A DNA stretch of 23,941 bases from Gamarada debralockiae (lineage: Eukaryota > Ascomycota > Leotiomycetes > Helotiales > Hyphodiscaceae): assembly GCA_002803225.1 (NCBI GenBank), contig NXFV01001106.1, positions 1 through 23,941 on the forward strand, in the 5' to 3' direction. Below, piece by piece: positions 19,087 through 23,941 of this stretch (position 1 is the stretch's first letter; each line of letters opens with the position of its first letter). The translations under genes and the position numbers were made by a program. The notes under the pieces are model-generated. The model made no database searches. It had not been told where the DNA came from and saw only the letters and a program-made list of their open reading frames with translations.

Positions 19087-20018
19087 CTAGTAGCGACAGT
19101 TTGGCAACGTCAATACCAAGTTCAAAATTCCTCGACCTGTATGCCGGAAGTGCGCTTTAGCGACACCATCTCTGCTTCCTACAGGATGTATACACCACTC
19201 AAGAAACACATTAAAGTCCATCCCTGAATTCTCTTCGTACTCATACCATTGTTTCCTTATAAAGGCTTTCAGAACTGCAAAAATTTCCTCGATCGGGTTA
19301 AAATCCGGCGAGTAAGGCGGTAAATAAACCGGCATCAGAGCACAATTGCGCTACACATTCCGAATGATGAAAGGAGGCATTGTCCATCAGTAGCACAGAC
19401 TTCGGCTCCGGGAATCTCCCACAATGCACAAGAAGCTGCTCAATGAAATCCTCGAAAACACTGCTGTCCGTAGATCCTTGGAACACGCGTGATAGAAGAA
19501 TGCCATCTTGTGTATAAGCAGGCAAGATCTGGTACCGACACTCACGATGAAATCTCGCGACTTGGACGGGTGTTACCCCTAGCGGGAACCAACCTGTTCG
19601 TCTAAAACCGATCCTTTTGTCGCAACTGACTCATCCACATATATTAGCTGGTAAGAATGGCATGCGGACAGATTATAGAGATAGTAGTCTCGCAAGTCAG
19701 CATTGCTTTCACAACAGCCTCTAACTCATCCCAAATGAAAAGAGCTATTTCATCCAAGCATAGTCCGGGCTTCTCGAGTAAGCGTTGTTGCAAGGCTTGC
19801 AACATAGGTGGCGTGATGCTCCGACGTAGTCCGGAGCCGTTGGGAGGCGCTTTCGTGGTGCCAAAGCATCGCAGGTTTGAGCGAATGTATTTGATCGAGT
19901 GCTTGCTGCAGCCAGCCATCTGTGCCGCAGAGAGTGTTCGTGAGCCTATCATATCGTGGATCATGGCATGTTGCGATGCTGCAAGGTTTGACGCCATGGT
20001 TGTAGGCGAGGGGGCCAT
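19087..20018 (-). pseudogene. degenerate Tc1/mariner (DDE_3) transposase
   Basis: Three partial frames on one strand add up to a fungal Tc1-type transposase. The N-terminal helix-turn-helix part (20018 to about 19700) has AAQMAGCSKHSIKYIRSNL and EKPGLCLDEIALFIWDE. The catalytic part has YVDES (first Asp, near 19634), GWFPLGVTPVQVARFHREC, AYTQDGILLSRVFQGSTDS, LLMDNASFHH (second Asp, near 19383) and YLPPYSPDFNPIEE (Glu, near 19290). Breaks are visible. A stretch is missing near 19700, where the frame jumps from EAVVKA to ADLRDYY. One base is lost just after YVDES. A small deletion near 19335 shifts the frame between CSDAG and VYLPPYSP. Some divergence suggests age, yet the motifs are well preserved. 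It cannot make an active enzyme. It lies head to head with the PNP-NACHT-ANK gene, about 290 bp away. Confidence 0.85.
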
Positions 20019-20066
20019 ACCAGTATCGATATCGAATCGATGCCTCAGGAATCGTTTCCCAGCCTG

Positions 20067-20087
20067 ATTTCAGCCCAAGGCTGAAAT
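20067..20087. repeat. 9-bp perfect hairpin between transposon relic and NLR gene
   Basis: ATTTCAGCC (20067-20075) and GGCTGAAAT (20079-20087) are perfect inverted arms around CAA. They lie about 50 bp upstream of the transposase start and 225 bp upstream of the NLR start. This could be a subterminal repeat of the transposon or a cis element. No role can be assigned. Confidence 0.5.
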
Positions 20088-20200
20088 TCCGCTCTGCCTA
20101 TTCCCTATGGACTGTCGCATTTCAACTGGTTTACTTCGACGAGAAACCGACTCTCCTACATCTTCAGCGATACTGAGCCCTTGACATCGTTTTGATCAAG

Positions 20201-20242
20201 ATGAGCCCATCGAACTTCGAGAACCCCCTGCGACGGAACTGA
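20201..20242 (+). other. possible upstream ORF in the leader of the PNP-NACHT-ANK gene
   Basis: An ATG at 20201 opens a 13-codon frame closed by TGA at 20240-20242, 69 bp before the main ATG at 20312. If the transcript starts further upstream it could dampen translation of the NLR. The transcription start is unknown, so this is only a candidate. Confidence 0.25.
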
Positions 20243-20311
20243 AGCGACCGAACGCGACTAAACAGCCGAATTCGAGTTCGTCCTCCTGATCTCACGACTT
20301 GGCATCCTTCC

Positions 20312-23300
20312 ATGGAAACATTCCGATGCCCTTCAGCGATATCAAAGAGAAATTTTGAGCAGGAGAATGGTCAGGAGGCTTCATCTGGCCTAGAGAAGAG
20401 GATGAGGGTGGATTGTGAGGGGGTTCAGACATCTTCTGTCGAGATGCCTAAGAGAAAATTGACACATGATGATTACACCGTTGGATGGATCTGCCCGTTA
20501 GAGGTGGAGCAGATCGCAGCCTTAGAGATGCTGGACGAGGAACATAAGCGTCTGCCACAGGCTCCAGCAGATCACAATGTCTACAATCTTGGAAGCATCG
20601 CCGGCCATAATGTCGTCATCGCAGGACTCCATCAACCAGGAAACAACCCTGCAGCTACAGTTGTCACTCAGATGCGGATGACGTTCCCGAACCTTAGATT
20701 TGGCCTGTTGGTTGGCATCGGAGGTGGCGTGCCTGTGAAGACTGATAACGGAATGATTCGGCTTGGGGACGTTGTGGTCAGCAAGCCCGTTGGTGGGCAC
20801 TCTGGTGCGGTACAATACGACCATGGGAAAGCGAAAGCGAGCCAATTTGAGCGCACTGGTGCTCTCGCACCACCGCCAGCAGTGCTCCTCAACGCCGCGC
20901 AGGATCTAGCAGCAAAGCGAGCTAGGTCACGTAAAGACCCACTCGAAGACAATATCAAGCGAATCGACATAAGCATTCGAGGACTTCGAAGGTACAAGCA
21001 TCCAGGCGTGGCGCAGGATCACCTATACAGGCCAGGCTACACACACCTGCAACCTGGACAGTCTTGCGATGAATGCAGATGCGACCCTTTCCAAAGGGTA
21101 AAGCGACCGACTGATGACGAGGACGACGAGTCGCATATCGTCGTCCATAGAGGCATGATTGCATCCGGGGAGCTAGTAGTCAAGGACGCTATATTGAGGG
21201 ACCAGCTAGCAAAGGAGCTCGGTCTTTTGTGCTTCGAGATGGAGGCAGCAGGCGCACTTGCCGACTTCCCTTGCATTGTTATCCGTGGAATCTCAGACTA
21301 CTGCGACTCGCATAAGAACGATCAATGGCATGGATATGCAGCGGCGGCAGCGGCAGCATATGCTAGACAGCTTTTCTTCCAAATGCCGGTTGACGAAGTA
21401 AAGCGGTGTGTATTAACAACTGATAGTTAAGTAGATTTTCGCGTAGCTAAATTAATATAGCTATATCTCCGAAACCGCAGAGAAAGATATCCATCATATG
21501 AAACGTCGGCAAGAAGACCAAGATCGTCAGAAAATTCTGGAGTGGCTTTCGCCGACAGACTTTCCCGCCCAGCAGCACGATATCATTACTCGAAGACAGG
21601 AAGACACCGGACAATGGTTTCTAGACACTCCTGAATTTACGAGATGGGTGCAGGGATCCGATAAGACGCTATTCTGCCCCGGTATACCTGGTGCTGGCAA
21701 GACGATGATGGCGGCGATCGCTATTGATCATCTCTGTAGAACGACAATATGTGATGACATCGGGGTGGCCTACTTATTCTGCAGCTACAAGGCACAAACC
21801 GACCAGAGCACATTGAGTCTGTTTGCTGCTCTTTTAAAGCAGCTGGTGCAGAGTCGGCCGGACATCGCAGCTCTAGTGACACATCTCTACGACGACCACT
21901 CAAAACGAAGAAGCAGGCCATCTCTAGACGATATATTTAAAGCTCTACTGTCTGTCTGCTCGAGTTATGCTGTAGTGTACATTGTAGTGGACGCGTTGGA
22001 CGAATGTACGGACAAAGACGGTATGCGAGGCCGACTCCTTGACAAACTCCGTGAGCTGCAGGTTAGAACTGACGTGCGGCTTATGTGTACCTCTCGCTTT
22101 ATACCCGAAATAATAAACAAGTTTTGTTCAAATATTACGCTAGAGGTGCGAGCCAGCGAAGAGGACGTGAGGCAGTTTGTGGCAGGTCAGATGCCACGTC
22201 TGCCGAACTGCATCCGACGCGATGACGAGCTCAAGTATGCTGTACAGAACAAGATTATCGAAGCTGTTGATGGCATGTAGGTGTTCTCTACTTCTTTTAC
22301 ATACACAGAGCGTCTTATAAATCTCTAGGTTCCTCCTTGCGCGTCTATACGTCGACTCGCTCCTTGATAAAAGGGTAAAGCAGAAAGTACTATCCACGCT
22401 TGATAAGCTGTCCAAAGGGTCAGCAGCGCTCGATGATGCCTATAGTGAGGCGATTAAACGAATAGACGGGCAATTGGCTGAAGACTGTACGCTTGCCAGG
22501 CGCGCTCTATCCTGGATCACTTACGCGCAGAGACTACTCACGACGAAAGAGCTATGCCATGCGCTGGCTATCGAGCCGGACGATAATGCTCTGAACAAAG
22601 ACAATGTTTATGACGTAGAAGACGTTATATCCGTCTGCGCCGGGCTTGTTACAGTAGACAAGGAGACCAACATCATCCGACTTGTGCACTACACGACAGA
22701 AGAGTACTTTGAGCGCGTCCGTGTGGAATGGAATCCTGGCGCTCATGAAATAGCGGTAGCCTGCCTTACCTACTTGTCCTTCAACACGTTTCGAAGCGGT
22801 AGCTGTATCAGCGATGAAGCTTTCGAAGAGAGGCTCGCTGAGAATGCATTCTTCGATTACTCAGTGCATTACTGGAGCGAGCATGTACGACCGGTAGAGA
22901 GCACCACTTCACGTTTAGCGCTGGCTTTCCTTTGCGACGAAGCTTTGGTAGATTGTACTACCCAAGCTGCGTCGATGCCAGTTTATAAATACGATGGCTA
23001 TAGTAAAAGCTTCCCAAATCAAACTAATGGACTGCACCTTGCGGCGAGGTATGGACTGCTTTCCCTGACAGAAATGCTTTTGGAGGGCGGGCGTAGGGAC
23101 AGCAACATCGGAGCCGATTCGAAGGACAGCTACAGTCGGACACCGCTGTGGTGGGCTGTAGAAAATGGGCATGAAGCGATCGTGAAGCTGCTACTCAGTA
23201 CTGGCAAGGTCGACTTAGACTCAAAGGATAAGCATGGTCTGACGCCGCTACAAAGGGCTGTGGGGAATGGGCACGAAGCGATCGTGAAGCTGCTACTCGA

Positions 23301-23941
23301 TACAGGCAAGGTTGACGCAGACTCAAAGGATCAGCATAGTCAGACGCCATTGTGGTTGGCTGCAACAATTGGGCACGAAGCGATCGTGAAGCTGCTTCTT
23401 GATACAGGCAAGGTCGACGTAGACTCAAAAGATTACAGTGGTCAGACGCCGCTGTGGTTGGCTGCAGAGAATGGGCACGAAGTGATCGTGAAGCTGCTAC
23501 TTGATACAGGCAAGGTTGACGCAGACTCAAAGGATGAGGATGGTCGGACGCCGCTGTGGGTGGCTGTAGAGAATGGGCACGAAGCGATCGTGAAGCTGCT
23601 ACTCGATACAGGCAAGGTCAACGCAGACTCAAAGGATGAGAATGGTTGGACACCACTGTACAAGGCTGTAGAGAATGGGCACGAAGCGATCGTGAAGCTG
23701 CTACTTGATTCAGGCAAGGTCGACGCAGACTCAAAGGATCAGTATAGTCAGACGCCGCTACAATGTGCTGTAAGTGATGGGCACGAAGCAATCGTGAAGC
23801 TGCTTCTTGATACAGGCAAGGTCGACGCAGACTTAAAGGGTTTTTGTAGTCAGACGCCGCTACAATGGGCTGCAGAGAGTGGGCACGAAGCGATCGTGAA
23901 GCTGCTACTCGATACAGGCAAGGTCAACGCAGACTCAAAGG
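20312..23941 (+). CDS. PNP_UDP-NACHT-ankyrin NLR protein (3' end outside the window)
   Basis: Three exons, 20312-21405, 21461-22276 and 22329 to the window end; introns 55 nt (GTGTGT...ATAG) and 52 nt (GTAGGT...CTAG), both restoring frame. At least 1174 residues. The PNP/UDP phosphorylase-like domain (about 55-360) opens YTVGWICPLEVEQIAALEML, then GLLVGIGGGVP (131-141), CFEMEAAG (307-314) and GISDY...DSHKND-WHGYAA (326-343). NACHT follows with Walker A GIPGAGKT (about 439-446), Walker B VVDALDEC (about 540-547) and TSR (about 575-577). A helical region with LVHYTTEEYF leads into one degenerate ankyrin unit (about 23020-23115), then an array of 34-residue ankyrin repeats from 23116 on. In fungal NLRs the N-terminal PNP is an effector (nucleoside-acting enzyme fold), NACHT the switch, the repeats the sensor. 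A second possible start is Met45 (MPKRKLTHDDYTVGW), where many relatives begin. A new transposon relic lies upstream. No stop or frameshift is seen. Confidence 0.92.
23116..23941 (+). repeat. 102-bp tandem repeats encoding near-identical ankyrin units
   Basis: Eight complete units start at 23116, 23218, 23320, 23422, 23524, 23626, 23728 and 23830; a ninth begins at 23932 and runs out of the window. The period is exactly 102 bp (34 codons). GGGCACGAAGCGATCGTGAAG or a near copy recurs at 23167, 23269, 23371, 23473, 23575, 23677, 23779 and 23881. Codons 18-27 (GHEAIVKLLL) and 29-32 are almost unchanged in all units. Differences gather at codons 5-8, 12-13 and 15-17. The frame is the ankyrin frame of the NLR gene throughout. 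Confidence 0.95.

Noticed and set aside
19644..20067. 136-codon plus-strand frame over the transposase start
   Set aside because: It is the antisense of the transposase helix-turn-helix part, which has clear Tc1-family motifs on the minus strand.
23195..23717. Reverse-strand open frames with internal repeats (LRQPCLYQ-, SSSFTIASCPF-type) across the end of the window
   Set aside because: They are mirror frames of the ankyrin repeats; the repeat period of 102 bp keeps any frame open. The forward frame has the ankyrin pattern and continues a known gene.
23116..23941. Regularly spaced identical words that could suggest a CRISPR-like array
   Set aside because: The period is 102 bp with an unbroken ankyrin reading frame and no spacer structure; this is a fungal protein-coding repeat.

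Overview
The window looks like nuclear DNA of a filamentous ascomycete (Pezizomycotina). The reasons are short introns (48-70 nt, GT...AG, several with CTAAC-type branch sites), a HET-domain gene, two fungal NLR-type (STAND) NTPase genes, a fungal EAF elongation factor, a secreted GH5 endoglucanase, remains of two DNA transposons, and AT-rich, TpA-rich blocks like those left by repeat-induced point mutation (RIP). I cannot name the species.

Layout. Positions 1-790 are an AT-rich, gene-free block with a cluster of short palindromes. At about 790-900 composition changes abruptly to a GC-richer segment holding a small gene with a papain-like (LRAT/PPPDE-type) look, whose 5' end is missing. A 926-bp spacer with palindromic CACGTG/CATGTG sites leads to an intact HET-domain gene (2457-4373, +). 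From 4374 to 7723 lie AT-rich spacer, a truncated pogo/Fot1-like transposase fragment, a 31-nt direct repeat and a doubtful small gene. A two-exon SesA/HeLo-like-NACHT gene fills 7724-10838 (-). Next come a probable gene relic with an in-frame TGA (11513-12112, -) and a two-exon EAF gene (12204-13123, -). A seven-exon Baeyer-Villiger-type flavin monooxygenase (14207-16289, +) and a four-exon GH5 endoglucanase (17214-18380, +) follow. A broken Tc1/mariner transposase (19087-20018, -) lies directly upstream of a PNP_UDP-NACHT-ankyrin gene (20312 to beyond 23941, +), which the window end cuts.

Functional reading. Three genes belong to families used in fungal non-self recognition and programmed cell death: HET, SesA/HeLo-like-NACHT and PNP-NACHT-ANK. 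They share 21 kb with transposon relics and decayed genes, the usual look of a fast-evolving accessory region. The housekeeping-type EAF gene and the two enzyme genes form a calmer middle block. The strongest single signal is the last gene. Its ankyrin domain is an array of 102-bp repeats that are nearly identical except at a few codon positions, a pattern known for fungal incompatibility NLRs with concertedly evolving, hypervariable repeats.

Gene models here are hand-spliced: reading frames were checked across each junction, but nothing was tested by transcript or database.
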